A stretch of DNA of 64,000 nt from Strobilurus pachycystidiatus (Eukaryota > Basidiomycota > Agaricomycetes > Agaricales > Physalacriaceae). The stretch spans positions 558,001 through 622,000 of the forward strand of contig JAHLMK010000014.1 of NCBI GenBank assembly GCA_019915135.1, written 5' to 3'. Shown here one piece after another: positions 21,655 through 33,596 of the stretch (its first letter is position 1; every line of letters starts with the position of its first letter). The translations under genes were made by a program, and so were the position numbers. Under the pieces are notes generated by a model. That model worked only from the letters and a program-made list of their open reading frames with translations, was not told where the DNA came from and made no database searches.

Positions 21655-23054
21655 TCAAGCTGAATGCGTTGTATCGAATTGTGATTCAGCGCTGACAAAA
21701 TGCGGCGCGCTTGTATCATCTTGGTCCATGGTCACTAGCAGCGGGATAACCGCCATCATATTTGCCCTCCCGAACATATTCCCCTCTATCGCGTGGTTCA
21801 CTGCGGTTGCCCAAACCCCTGGGAAGCAACGGATGTAGATAAACTCCAAGTTGGGGAAGATATCATAATTCTCGTACAGAACCAGGTGCAACGCCCATAA
21901 CTGCTCGTCATAGAGTTGTTCATGGAAGTAACCGGGGCTCGGAGCGTCGACAGTGAGAACCCTGAGCGCACTGGGCTTGCCGCCACTTTCGGTGATGCTG
22001 CGTAGACTGCTGAGAACCCAGTTGAACCAGTCGCGGTCCGGGAAGCGCAAATCGGCAAGAAATCGAAGTCTCTTTATTTTAGTGTGGTCGACATAAGCGA
22101 ATAGAAGCTCTTTGATAGTGTGTCAGAGGATGATACATAGAGCTAGGCAAGAGAAGAGGAACGGACCACGCAAAGACCCTTCGATTGCCAAGTGCTCGAG
22201 CGACGCTTTGTTACGTGAGATCAGCGCTCCGTTGGCTCGGGCTATCGAGTTCGTGATAGCGTCGAACTGTTCATTGGTAGCCCTGGTAAGAGCGGGATAG
22301 CTGAGGAGCTCCAACTTCTCAAGGCCACCAAGGTCCAAGGAAGGTAGTGGCGTGTCGAATAGCGATGCGTGGGGAAAATTTGAAAGCTCTTCTGCACCTG
22401 GTCCTTTGGGATATGGGTTGGGGAACATCATGCTGAAGCGGAAGTCAACGAGCCTGCACGACTTGGTCCCCTCGGGCACCCTGGAAACGTCGAGTACGTC
22501 CGAGGTTTTGAAGGAGACGTCCTCGAGATGAAGAGTCTTCAACTGCCAGCCGGCGACTAGAATGTAGATGTCATTGATGCTGTCGAAGGACATGTCAACA
22601 AGTTCCAGCGTGTGCAAGATGCTCGTAGGGCGGTGCACTGCCATTGAGATCGCGTCTTTGACCTCGGGGATGGTTTTTAGACTTTTTTCGCCGAGGACTG
22701 CGAGCTTCCGGACTCGTTGCGCAGTGTTCAGTATGTCCTCGAAAGCCGAGAGGACGTCCTTCTTGGGTAACCGTCCCTCCTGCGCGATGATAAGGTCGGT
22801 GAACGCGCTGAGGATGTGGGGTGCTGCTTTACACAGGTGATACGGTATGATAGCGCGCGAAGCACCGGGCATTGTTCTGGATTTTGGCCAAATTAAGACA
22901 GCGAATTGGGGATCCTTGAAGAGGCAGGTTTGAGCGGGCTCGCGCATGCTCTTGCACAGAAGTGAACAAGACCGAAGGGTGTCGGGGCATTCTCCTCAAA
23001 ATTAGACAAGACAAGGTGGACGAGTTCAAGGGGAAGGGTGGTGAAATTGGCCAT
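21655..23054 (-). CDS. F-box-like protein with LRR-like C-terminal half
   Basis: The start is the ATG at 23054 (MANFTTLPLELVHLVLSNF), whose LPLELVHLVLSNF is a typical fungal F-box opening. A splice near 22945 is implied because the frame shifts between the F-box exon and CLFKDPQFAVLIWPKS. The long following exon carries repeated hydrophobic patterns (LHTLELVDMSF, LKTLHLEDVSF, LEKLELLSYPAL, LEHLAIEGSL) typical of irregular leucine-rich repeats. A second splice near 22130-22050 leads into RDWFNWVLSSLRS, ALRVLTVDAP and FPNLEFIYIRCFPG, stopping at 21655. It would serve as a substrate adaptor for an SCF ubiquitin ligase. It differs from the three related F-box-like genes at 23.3, 59.6 and 62.2 kb. 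Confidence 0.68.
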
Positions 23055-23273
23055 GTCGACGAAGCCGTGTCTGGGTGGGAGACGGGCTCAAGAAGTGGGT
23101 CAATTACGACTGAGAAGGAGAGAGGCACCAAATTGAAAAATTCAAATCGCTCAATCACGGTCCGATCTCGCCGAATAGTCTCTGTGTCCAATCAATGTCA
23201 TCAAGATACAATGTAGTTGCTATTATGTAGTACATGGGTCGCAAAACAACACACATTCAAGAAAGAAGTCATG

Positions 23274-24968
23274 TCAACGGCAAAAGTCGATGTATTCCAT
23301 GTCGTCTCGCCCATCGTATGCGATCTCGAGGCCGTCAGCGACCAACTGATCCAACACAACACGATGCGCCTCATCCGCTGCAAGGGTTACCGACAGAACG
23401 ACGGAACGCAATACAGAACCACTCTTCGCACCCCGCCTACTAGCAATTATATCGATGATGCTGTTGCTCATGTCCGACGTTGTTACTTCGAGATCTCCGA
23501 GAAGCTGTAGAGATTGGAGACAAGGGAGAATTGCAGACCCGCCGCTGAGGAAGGCATCTAGGACACCTGCGATTGGTTGTACCATGCTGATGGTCAAAAC
23601 CTGAACGCATGGGACCCACCAAAGCAGTCGAAATCTGTCTTCCAGCTGTCCTTCCTGCAGAGGCCTGCTGAAGCGAATGTGCAAATTCTCGATGTCCTGC
23701 AAAATCGGATATGGCGAATCGATACCGAATCTGCCAGCATCTTCAAGGTATAGAGCATCAATGACAATGAGATCCCGAAGAAGAGGTGTGTCCAGCATGC
23801 GCATAATGGTTTTTAGCTCTGCGATCATTGTCAACTCCACGCACAATTTCCGTAGAGCTTGAAGATGGACGGGATCACCATCAGCTATCGGTACGGCATG
23901 GGGGCCTGTCCAATTGCAAAAACAAATGGCCAATTCTTGCAACTGGTTGAGCCCTAACAACGTCTGGAGGTCAGCCGGTCCTCCGATAATCAGACCTCGA
24001 TAGCGAACTACACTCTGCGGTAGGAGTAGACTGATGTTGGCTTGCTGATTACCACCCATATATTTGCTGCCTCCGAGGTCGACGTAGCGCAGGTGATTGC
24101 GGGAGAGTGTGTTTAGATTGAAGGGAAGGAAGGAAGGAATATTAATGAAGGGTAGCAATGTCTCACTGTTGAGCAGACAGTGGCCGCCGAAGTGACAAAA
24201 CAGCCACTGTAGATTATCGAGGGTGAGCCCATCCAAGAACTGCACTGTGACAGGCCAAGGCAGGCGCATACGAAGATTTCGTGCGCTGCTCATTCGGGAT
24301 GCCAACACAGCCAAGATGGGATGGTAAGGAAGTATTTCAACTTCCTCTCGAAATCTGACGCTCCAGCAAAACACTGTAAGGGGGAACATTTTTGCTCTCT
24401 CGAGTTGTAGCTGGAGAAGAAATATCTGACCGTAAACGGCTCTTTGGGCCTGCGGCGCTTCGGCGGAATCCAAAGGGACAGAAATCGTCGACCACAGTGA
24501 TGGTGCGCTGACCATTGCCTGCCTCCAATACCGACACACTTGAGACGTGGCCCAGAGGGAGTTTTTGGTGTCTAGTGAGTCCACAGGATCGAGCATTGGA
24601 GTGCGATACTCGAGGTTGTCGAAACTAGTCGTCATGACATCTTCTGAGGAAGGGACAAGATGGGATGCGATGCTTTGCAGGACGTCCGCTGGTACTCCGC
24701 GGACAGGGTGCAAGACCACCTGCGTGTCTCGTAGTGTGGCTAAGAGACTCGCGAGCCGCGTAGAGAGATTCTCGATAACGCAGAGCGCACTCGCATTCTC
24801 AAGCACCGCTTCCGTCTCAGAGATCTGGTCCTCCAGTAATTCCCTGTATCTTTTCAGACCGGCGATGAGTCCCTCGTCGGGAAAGTCATTCGATGCGATC
24901 AATTCCTCGTATTCAGGAGGATCGATGAACTGAGCAGGCGATGGGACGGCTGAGGCTGGATCAGGCAT
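23274..24968 (-). CDS. F-box-like protein, paralogue of the 59.6 and 62.2 kb genes
   Basis: A single long frame; the start at ATG 24968 (MPDPASAVPSPAQF) is chosen because it aligns with the starts of both paralogues, although the frame stays open to 25097. A coiled-coil-like helix (residues about 40-90) precedes the F-box-like segment GVPADVLQSIASHLVPSSED and the W-containing second half ATSQVCRYWRQAMVSAPSLW. The rest has leucine-rich patterns (LRYVDLGGSKYMGG, VVRYRGLIIGGPADLQTL, LNQLQELAICFCNW) and ends DGLEIAYDGRDDMEYIDF. About 565 residues, no introns needed. It is expected to be an SCF adaptor. The stop lies 220 bp from the start of the upstream F-box gene on the same strand. Confidence 0.82.
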   Translation of the reverse strand: MPDPASAVPSPAQFIDPPEYEELIASNDFPDEGLIAGLKRYRELLEDQISETEAVLENASALCVIENLSTRLASLLATLRDTQVVLHPVRGVPADVLQSIASHLVPSSEDVMTTSFDNLEYRTPMLDPVDSLDTKNSLWATSQVCRYWRQAMVSAPSLWSTISVPLDSAEAPQAQRAVYGQIFLLQLQLERAKMFPLTVFCWSVRFREEVEILPYHPILAVLASRMSSARNLRMRLPWPVTVQFLDGLTLDNLQWLFCHFGGHCLLNSETLLPFINIPSFLPFNLNTLSRNHLRYVDLGGSKYMGGNQQANISLLLPQSVVRYRGLIIGGPADLQTLLGLNQLQELAICFCNWTGPHAVPIADGDPVHLQALRKLCVELTMIAELKTIMRMLDTPLLRDLIVIDALYLEDAGRFGIDSPYPILQDIENLHIRFSRPLQEGQLEDRFRLLWWVPCVQVLTISMVQPIAGVLDAFLSGGSAILPCLQSLQLLGDLEVTTSDMSNSIIDIIASRRGAKSGSVLRSVVLSVTLAADEAHRVVLDQLVADGLEIAYDGRDDMEYIDFCR

Positions 24969-25097
24969 CCTACTGGTGACTGGGCATTGATCAGCCGCAA
25001 TTGACATTTCATCAGGGTCAATAGATGAGCGTACGTGGCGCTTGTCGAGTACTAGGTATGGCCTATTGTAGAACTGTAGAATTGAGAGATAGAGCAC

Positions 25098-25460
25098 TAC
25101 TAAGTACGAAGACAGATTGATCAGTAAGGTGATCTAAAGAGTGCACCGAGAGGCAGGAAGTGAGTCCGCGTGACTGATACTTACTGAGAAAATTATAGAT
25201 ACAAGGGACTCAATCCTTCACAAAAGCAATTACTGACTCGTCAACGGGGCTGCGATGCTGGTCGATTGTGTTATGGTGGCGTTATGGCGGCAATGGCATT
25301 GGCGTTGCCGAGTGCTTCCAAAGTTCCGTCTTCCAACTCAAAAGGATATGTGAAGCCGAGGTGCCGTGCTTACAAACTCCGCTTGAGTGTCCGCCTCGAA
25401 GCCGGTATTCACTTTTTACTTAGCACTTGACTCACGAAGACGACGTCGCTGCTGCCCGAG
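25098..25460. promoter_or_regulatory. Divergent intergenic region between the F-box and SR-protein genes
   Basis: Separates two genes transcribed away from each other, so it probably holds both promoters. I see no clear TATA box and no repeat. Confidence 0.4.
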
Positions 25461-27862
25461 ATGGACGTCGATATGAAGCTCAAGGACGACGTCGACGACA
25501 AGCCGTCGACCAGCGGCGGTAGGGACAGGGACCGAGAAAAGGACAGGGACAGGGAGCGCGATTTCGACCGCGAGAAGGACAGGGACAGGGATCGCGACCG
25601 TGACAGAGACAGGCGGGATCGCGACAAGGACAGGGACCGTGACAGCAGGCGGGAGTCGGGTGAGTGGCGTACTGCTGTGCGCTCCGTCCGACGTTCTCAA
25701 TTACCTTTTTTCCGCAGGCCGTTCCCGACGTGGAGGAGGCGGCGGGCACGGCGACCACTGGGAGCCGGAAGAACGTCGTGGCGGTGAGGTGAGCATCGAT
25801 GGCAAGCAGCGACAACTTGGGAGTGCTGATGCGCAATGGCAGCGCCGCAAGCGTTCCCGCAGTCGGTCTCGTTCCAGGCGTCGCTCGACTTCCCCGAGGC
25901 GGCGGTCTCGGCGCTCGCGCTCTGGCTCGCGTTCGCGTAGCCATTCGCGCAGCCGCTCTCGCAGTAGAGAGCGCAAGGCAGACCCATTCGCGCGCTCACT
26001 GGGCGGACCCATCAACGCCGACCACGAAGAAGCTGTCGAATTCTCCAAAGTCAGCAAGAGAGAGAACCGGGTTTACGTCGGCAACCTGAGCTACGACGTC
26101 AAGTATCGGGACCTGATGGAATTCATGCGGGGAGGTGGGTTGGGGATATCAGTTTTTTCGATTTTTTATGAGCGGCAGAGGATGAGCAGACGTGGAGGCG
26201 GCTTTATATCGTTCCGGCGTTGGGGAGTGTGGGGATGATTGCAGCCAGCCGAGGCGGAGTCTTTTTACTTCTTTGGAGAGCGAGCGGCGAGCTTCTTTTC
26301 AGTCTTTTGGAATGGTTCGAGTTGTGAAGAGGATATTGATGGGAGTTTTGGTTGGCAGCTGGTGAGGTCCTATTCGCCGAAGTACTGGTCACACCCACCG
26401 GCGTGTCCAAGGGCTGCGGGTATGTGCATCATCTCGTCCTACACTTGGTCTAGCTACTAACACACGATCACGTAGAATTGTCGAGTTCGCATCCCAAGAA
26501 GATTCTCAAAGAGCAATAAGGGAGCTTTCTGAAGTCCCACTTCTTGGCCGACCTGTCTTCATCCGAGAGGTTTGTATTCTCTTCTTCCCTCCAGCACTTG
26601 ATTTGATCTTTTTCGCCCCATAGGATCGCGAAACCGAAGCACGCTTTGGTGCAACTCCCGTGCCCGGCAAAATGGGTATGGCAATGGCTGGTCAAGGGCT
26701 CAACGCCGGTCCACCGCCGCGCCCTCCTTCTCATAACTTCTTTGCTGCTCAGAATAACCCTGGGAACCAGCTTTACGTCGGCAACGTGTGTTCTTCATTC
26801 TGAGTGTTGTACTGCTCACTAACTGCCTCGTACAGTTGCCGTACCAGGCTGGTTGGCAGGATTTGAAAGATTTGTTCCGCACAGCGGGAAACATCATCAG
26901 AGCAGACATCAATATCGGTGCTGATGGACGCCCGAAAGGTTCCGGTACCGTCGTGTTTGAGACTGCAAAAGATGCCCAGCAAGCTATCAGTGAGTTCTTA
27001 TATTACCTTTCTCGATATTCATGTACCCAACGATTATAGCGATGTACCATGGCTTTGATTGGTATGGTCGTACTCTCGAAGTCAGAGAGGTACAATCTCC
27101 GCTTAGCATCATCCTGAATATCTATTGAATTATGTTCTAGGATCGCTTCGCTGGTCTCTCTGGGCCAGGTGGCTTCCGTGGAGGCTTCCGCGGCGCACCT
27201 CGTGGTGGATTCCGTGGTGGTGGCTTCCGTGGTGGTGGTTTCCGTGGTGGAGGATTCCGCGGCGGCTTCGGTGCTGGAGGCGGTCGGGACTTCAACCGGG
27301 ATATCTACGCTGACTACTCCGGTCCTGATCAGGCTCAAGCTGGCGGTGCGGCCGGAGGTGGGGGTGCTATGGGTGGCTTTGGTGGTGGAGGATTCGGAGG
27401 TGGCGGCGGCGGCGGCGGCGGGATGGGCTTCCAAGGCGGGTATGGACCGGAGCCTGAGCCGAGTCAGCAGATCATGGTTCGCAATGTATGTGTTCATCAC
27501 CGTTCTTCCCGTCGAGGTGTAGCTAATGTGGGCGTTAGCTGCCTTGGTCGACTGCCAACGAAGATTTGGTGGAGCTGTTCGAGACGACAGGACAAGTGGA
27601 GCTCGCTGAGATCCTCACGGATGGCCAGCGCTCCAAGGGTTCTGGTGTTGTGCAGTTCGCGCAGGTCGCTGAGGCTGAGACGGCTATTGGTTAGTCCAAC
27701 TGTTAACACCCTGTTGCGTACCTAACTGACTCTTCGATAGCCAAGTTCCAGCAGTACATGTACGGCGGCCGACCTCTGGATGTGCGTTTCAACGACCGGT
27801 GGCATACCTTCACGCCGTTGTCGGCGAAGGGAGGGCAAGTCGCGCCTATGCAGGCAGAGTAA
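25461..27862 (+). CDS. SR-type RNA-binding protein with three RRMs, Gbp2/Hrb1-like
   Basis: Starts at ATG 25461 (MDVDMKLKDD) with a long Arg-Asp/Lys-Asp dipeptide region, then an RS-rich region (RSRSRSRSRRRSTSPRR). RRM1 begins at about 26068 (NRVYVGNLSYDVKY) and continues after introns (EVLFAEVLVTPTGVSKGCGIVEF). RRM2 starts at about 26765 (NQLYVGNLPYQAGWQDLKDLF), with RNP1 GSGTVVFE. An RGG-like stretch (FRGGGFRGG repeats) and a Gly-rich linker follow, then RRM3 (IMVRNLPWSTANEDLVELF, GSGVVQFA), ending TFTPLSAKGGQVAPMQAE. At least eight short introns are needed, and several splices fall inside RNP motifs. This order (RS/RGG plus three RRMs) is that of the yeast Gbp2/Hrb1 mRNA-export and quality-control adaptors. 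It appears intact. Confidence 0.86.
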
Positions 27863-28382
27863 AGTTGACAGAAGTCTTGAGTATTGAAGCCTTTTTCGTT
27901 TTTCTACCTTCGTCTCTCTTTTTTGTGTAGCTATTATTTAAGAAACTGAGAGTAGTGTTACTGTACTGAATCGCCATGCGTCTAGTTTTTCTTGACTGTC
28001 GAAAGATATTTGGAGACTTGAGTTGTGGTTCCAAGGTATGGATGATCATACAGTATACTCTATCCATCTTGTACTCAAGCCTTCAAGCTTCAGTTGACCA
28101 AATTAGACACTCTGAGCGCCGTGGATTGTCGTGGGCACGCGATATGTGGCGCAAATATGTCAGTCGGGCTGTTACAGGGGCATTTTTCCCAAGAACGTGG
28201 TCATATACGCACCATCAGGTTCATTTCTTGACGGTCCATCTAGCTCGGTTCTCCCCACGTGCGTAAAGTCGCAAAGAGGCAACCCGCTCCCAACGGTACT
28301 CCACGAACTTCAAGCTTCAATAAAAAGGTTTCAATGGCTGGCAACAACCCTCTTCTAAGTACCATCATAATCTCCGCCTTCG
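27863..28382. other. Intergenic, no gene recognised
   Basis: The 3' flank of the SR-protein gene and the promoter of the sphingomyelinase-like gene. It is AT-richer than its surroundings, with no open frame showing domain signal. Confidence 0.4.
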
Positions 28383-31021
28383 ATGCACGTTCTGCGCCTC
28401 CTTGTTTTCGCGCCTTTCGCTCTCGCGAACTTGGTCGACGACGTTCTGGATGGCTTGAAGAATGCTGCTACTTGTGGGGCGTGTCACACCCTCGTTGCCA
28501 CCATCAAAGGCATCGCAGAGCTGGGCGATGAGCCTTTCACGGACGTCATTGCCGCTGTCTGCAAAGCAACCAAGGTGATGCACGCGTTACTTAGTTTGGC
28601 GCGACCATGAATGCTAACACGCGCCTCAGGTCGAGGACGCTGATGTCTGCGAGGGCATATGCAAAGAACAGGCTCCCATCCTTGCGCGGGTGCTCAGGAC
28701 TATCTCCCCGCTGGGTAAAACCTCCAAGAAGCTTTGCAACATCGTCCACCTGTGCGAGCAACCCCCCCTTGCCGAGTTCAACTTGTCACTCCCCGTCTCG
28801 TCGCCCAACTTTGTCGCTCCGGTCTCTAGAGGGAGACCGCCCTTCAAGGTCGTCCAAATCAGTGACCTCCACATTGATAGACAGTATGCTGTCAGTCGAC
28901 TATCACGCCACAATTGACGAACGTGTCACTAACAACTCGCGTTAGGTCGGGACAGAGTCTAAATGCACCAAGCCCATCTGCTGTAGGGATTACGCGGACG
29001 AGACGACCTCAGCTCAGGTCCTAGCGGGACCCTTTGGCTCGTATCAATGTGACAGCCCCGATGCTCTGATCAGGTCATTGTTCGCTGAGATATCAGCATC
29101 TGGGAGTCAGTTTGCGATCTTCACGGGTGACGTCGTCGAAGGTATGATTAGGTGTGTTTTGTATCGAATCATCTCAACGTTCATCTCAAGCTGCCGTTTG
29201 GTCGGTGACGCGAGAGTGAGTACGATGCAGAGTATCATTGAGGCGTACAACTCAATGACCAACATAGGGAGGTTCTTGATGATGTGAATGTCTTTTACGA
29301 CGAGATGCTCAAAGAGGTCAACATCCCCGTCTTCCCTGCCATCGGGAATCAGTGGGCATTGTCTGGTCGTTTGTTTAGAGACGTTGCTGATCAAATTTCT
29401 GCACAGTGAAGCAGCACCCGCCAACAGCTTTCCTACTGCGGAGACTTCGAGCGAGGATGCGGCTGGCTACGATCCGCAATACGTCTTTGACGCCGCAAGC
29501 TCCAAATGGTTGCCCTGGATAAACGCCACAGCTTCTGAACAGGTGAAGCATCACTCTGGCAGCTACTCTGCCGTGGCGCCCGGGACCAAGTTACGGTACC
29601 TCCATTCCCTCACGTCGAGCTGTTCACAAGCTTATAAAGTTCACCAAGCGTCATTTCGCTCAACACAGTTTACTGGTACAACCTCAAGTGAGTGTTCCGC
29701 AGTCTTTTAAACCACGTTTACTCAATGTTATGATTGCAGTCTATGGATCTACGATTCGAATGAGGAGTAGTAAATCCTTCCTCCCTCCGCGAGAATCCAC
29801 AAGCATCTAATTATCCGACAGCGCTGATCCCAATGGGATACTAGCCTTTGCCATCCAAGAGCTCCAAGCCGCCGAAGAGGCAGGCGAAAAAGCGTGGATT
29901 ATTGGACACATGCCCCCTGGTGGACCCGATACGCTGCATGATCAGTCGCACTACTATGACCAGATCGTTCAGCGCTACCAGCACGTCATCGCAGGTCACT
30001 TCTTTGGGCATAGTCACCTCGTGAGGGATCTTGTACTCGAGTTCGACGACGTGTCTTACCATCCCTTAGGACCAGTTCGAGGTTGGATATTCGGACTATA
30101 ATGACAGACAAGCAGAGAACGCGGTAGCGGTCTCGTGGATCGCTCCTTCTGTAACACCACGGAGTAAATTTCGGAATGCTCATCCTGGGAAGTCTACTGA
30201 GTATCAACAGGTGCTAATGCGGCGTTCAAGGTGTACGATGTCGATCCGGATACTTATGAAATCATGGATGCGCACGTCTATGTCGGTCAGTTACCATACA
30301 ACGCCAGTTCCATCGCTCCCAATTGGCTCATGTCGATCTAGCAAATCTGAGCGATCCCACATTCAACACTGCTCGTACGCGACTTGCCAACAGGTACCTG
30401 TTAGCCGTTTACTAATCGTATACATCATGTAGCCAGTTGGAAGCACTACTACAGCGCCAGGGAAACGTATGGGCCCTTAGTTGACCTCCCTTCTTCTCAG
30501 CCGCTAGGCCCCGCGTTCTGGCATCGCATAACCGAAAAGTTCGAATCTGACGACATGGCCTTTGAGACGTACATGCGCCTCATGACGAGGGACTACGACG
30601 TTGACACGGGGTGCGATGCTGCCTGCAAGAAGGAGACGATATGTGGGCTGAGGGCGATGCGGTCCGAGAATAATTGTGTATGTCCCAATCTCCGTTCCTG
30701 GACTTGGGAAGAATTGAGCTGAATGTGGGATGCGCACAGGTAAGCGGGTCGACGCTTGCGCGTGAGGCGAAGAAGCCTGCGAGTGTGCCACGCGACGCGG
30801 CCGCCCATTATGATACGTGCGAGGGGACGGGACTCCCGCATATCCTTGCGAAGATCATTGGCGCGATGCGAAGTGATGAAGTGAGTGAGTCGAGTAGGCC
30901 AAGGCCTGTACAAAGAGCAGGGAACTGATGGTGTTGTCGGTAGGTTCCTGAAGAGACCTTGAAGGCTTTGGAGGTGGATTTGACGCCAGTCATTGGGCCT
31001 GGAGTGCATGAGGAGTTGTGA
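28383..31021 (+). CDS. Secreted acid sphingomyelinase-like phosphodiesterase
   Basis: Hydrolyses sphingomyelin-type phosphodiester headgroups or related substrates. ATG 28383 begins a signal peptide (MHVLRLLVFAPFALA). A saposin-B domain follows with paired cysteines (CGACHTLV, VCEGICKE, LCNIVHLC). The calcineurin-like metallophosphatase domain has VVQISDLHIDRQY (Asp/His metal ligands), FAIFTGDVVEG, PAIGN-H (the Asn-His pair is created across a splice near 29390), WIIGHMPPGG and VIAGHFFGHSH. The C-terminal region has the usual extra cysteines (TGCDAACKKETICGLR) and, after two more introns, ends GPGVHEEL. More than ten short introns are required. Domain order and ligands match the acid sphingomyelinase family. 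Its natural substrate in a fungus that may lack sphingomyelin is not known from sequence. Confidence 0.88.
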
Positions 31022-31313
31022 ATGAAGGAAGGACTTCCTTTGTACGTTCATGTCAAATCCATTCCGAGTCTATGTTCGACTTGTGTGAAAAGTGGGTGAT
31101 GGAATTTTCGAATTATTTACGTCAACAAGACGAGAAAAGGATTGGTTCAAGGAAAGAAAGCGTAGCACAAGACAAGGAGATGCCCAAGCAACACCTGGGC
31201 ATTTGAGTGTTCTATATAGCCAAGGAATTCAAGAGTCAGTTTCTTTAGTAGCGACATCGATATTCCTCGCTTCACCTGGACTCAGTATGTATTCACTGGA
31301 CTTTGCTCGTCAT

Positions 31314-31754
31314 TCAAAGCACAGGCGGCGGCAACCTGTTGTTAATCCGACAGTTGAATGACTGGGGAATGCCAGCCAAGCCAATAGCACCAATATTGTC
31401 GATAATGCCGGTGAAAGCTTTCGAGGAATCTAAATCGCTGCATGCATCGTCCCTAGTAGCAACACTCTTATAAAGATCAACTCTCAACATCAGCTTGTCT
31501 GACGCTTACAAAAAGAGGGTGCAAACGAGGCCAGACGATGCATCAACGCTCGCCACGGAGAATCCGCTGTCCGCGAAAACGAAGCATCCTGTCGGGATGA
31601 TGGGGGACGTCCATTCGAAGCAGGCGCCGCCCAGATCCACGGCGGTGCAGCTGTTCAGAACGACTAGGTCGTCAGGTACACGGGGTTTCTGGACGACGAC
31701 CGCTGCCACGGCGGTCATGGCGATGAGAGCAATGAGGGGAACGGATTTGAACAT
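31314..31754 (-). CDS. Small secreted cysteine-containing protein 1 (127 aa)
   Basis: Exons 31754-31510 and 31452-31314 are joined by a 57 bp GT-AG intron. ATG 31754 starts a clear signal peptide (MFKSVPLIALIAMTAVAAVVV). The mature part carries LNSCTAVDLGGACFEWTSP, IPTGCFVFADSGFSVASVDA and GLVCT, then, after the intron, DDACSDLDSS, FTGIIDNIGA and FNCRINNRLP: six cysteines, presumably disulphide-bonded. It is a paralogue of the protein at 41233. The beta-strand-like spacing resembles small crystallin-type or inhibitor folds, but I cannot name a family. Small secreted cysteine-rich proteins of fungi can be effectors or surface proteins; no function is claimed. Confidence 0.72.
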
Positions 31755-32560
31755 CGCGATGTTACTAGGGTAGGCTGAGTAGTAGATGTAGTGAAGAAAC
31801 TGACCAGCGTAGGGTTCTTATATATACGTAGAGAGGCTCTGACCAGGGCTCTTCAGCCCGTGTCTAACCGTTCTCCATTCCACAGATCCGTCGCATGCCC
31901 TCCCGCGCAGATATGTACTATTTGAAGCAGCGTTTCGTCAATACAACGCCGGTCGCGGGAGGACGTACACATCGGAATGTAAATTGCCCAAGAGTTTCGT
32001 GATACACCTCATAGTGAGATGAACATGAAAATCGCTGTGAACGAGTCATTTTCAAATAACCGAAGGTCGACCGCCGACGACAGTAGTTTAGTACTTGTAG
32101 TGCCTCAGACCCAAATAATAATTGCAGGTCCATTACATCCATTACTCACCTCCGGGTGCCATTCGGAAATCAAAGCGGAAGCGGCACCGAGAATGGAGAC
32201 TCTTTTACTAGATGATGGACGGTGGTGAAAGCAGGGTTGAACCTCACGTTTTCAGGGATGTAGCTGTTTGTCCTTGAGCACAGCTTCGTTCAAGTCATGG
32301 ACATCGAGCTGGAATCCTTTTATTGACAATGCCGTGCGTGGCGGAGACTCACCGGGAGGTGCGCCGCGGCGCAATTGAACATGGGAGGGACCGGGACGTC
32401 CTTGCGGAAGAAAGACATGACCAAGTCGAGATCAGAAGGGATTGGCAGTGCAAATACTTCAGTACCTCGATAATTCTTACGATTTGACCTATTTACTGCC
32501 ACTCATGAACTTGTTCCGAACTGCCATACATACTGTACATTTCAAAGGTGCACTGTATTG
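31755..32560. other. Intergenic, no gene recognised
   Basis: Upstream of the small secreted protein gene and downstream of the next minus-strand gene. Short frames only. Confidence 0.4.
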
Positions 32561-33596
32561 TCAGGAGAACAGTGGAACATCTCCGTCAACGAGCGACCGC
32601 TGTCGGCGAACCAAATCTTCCCGGAGTTCCACAGGTATGTCTATCTCTTCAGCAAAGACTTGAAACGCCTCTTTGCTCGGTGTGGGGTGAGCGAGGTCGT
32701 TCCGCGGCGCTTTCACAAGTGCCTTACAGCCCTCCAGCCTATTGTAAGAGTCCGCATAAGAGCGCATTTCTGGGTCGTTCCAAGCTGTGCGGGCAGCTCG
32801 TTCCCGAACAGTTTCAAGCGGGAGCACGAAGTTGATATCTTGCCTTGACTTGCGAAGCAACAGGGCGCGGTCATTTAAGACCCGTCGAAGATCCCTGACT
32901 GTTTTCCAGACACACATGAGCAAAGCCGCGAAACTAACGTGATGAATGATCATACAATTGTAGATTTTCTCCGACAGCAGACTGTTTTCGAGTGATTTGG
33001 GTAGCTTGGTGAAGTCCAGGCCATCCAGGGCTAATGATTGCAAGAGTTGATTAGGTTCAGCTAGGAATGAGATTGAGATGGACGAGAGTCTCACCTTCTA
33101 TGCTCCGCACTATGAGCTCATGATAGTGTTGATGATGTTTTTTCGATGTTGCGTTCGCTTTGATCAATGTTGCGTTCGCTTCCATCAACTTTGTCAGCTT
33201 TGTGTCGAATTCGGCGAGCTCCTGACTGAGGGCACGGTAGGAGGCCGAAGGGTCCCAATTTGCATGGTCACCGCACTATATGACAATCAAAAAAATCATT
33301 TTGCTTAACGGTCAGGAAGAGCGCACAGCTCGCAAAGAGTTCCTGAACCTGCGGACTTCAACAGTCTTGGCGGGAATGTCCGTGACAAGGACACTGTCGT
33401 AGTCTACGGATTCGCCAGAGACGCTGATGGGCAGGTCACCAGCGTTCAGCCTATCGTAAAGAGCATTAGGCGTGGCGATCTCTGTATCAGCAGAGAGGAG
33501 GGGTGTTTCCAGTGATGAGGGCAGTCGTTTGTGATGAGCTTGGGCCCGGGCCGACGGGGCGCCTGTGGCGAGCGCCGCGTTATTGGCGTCTATCAT
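32561..33596 (-). CDS. Unknown helical protein
   Basis: Not recognised. The likely start is ATG 33596 (MIDANNAALATGAPSARAQ). A first exon of about 80 residues contains PNALYDRLNAGDLPISVSG and is followed by introns. A middle exon (33280-33100) has YRALSQELAEFDTKLTKLMEANATLIKAN, which looks like a coiled coil. The last exon (33040-32561) has LDGLDFTKLPKSLENSLL, LRRVLNDRALLLRKSRQDI, TVRERAARTAWNDPEMR and EAFQVFAEEIDIPVELREDL, ending GDVPLF. No signal peptide or membrane segment is seen. The exact joins at 33310-33280 are uncertain because the phase can be met in more than one way. Confidence 0.5.
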
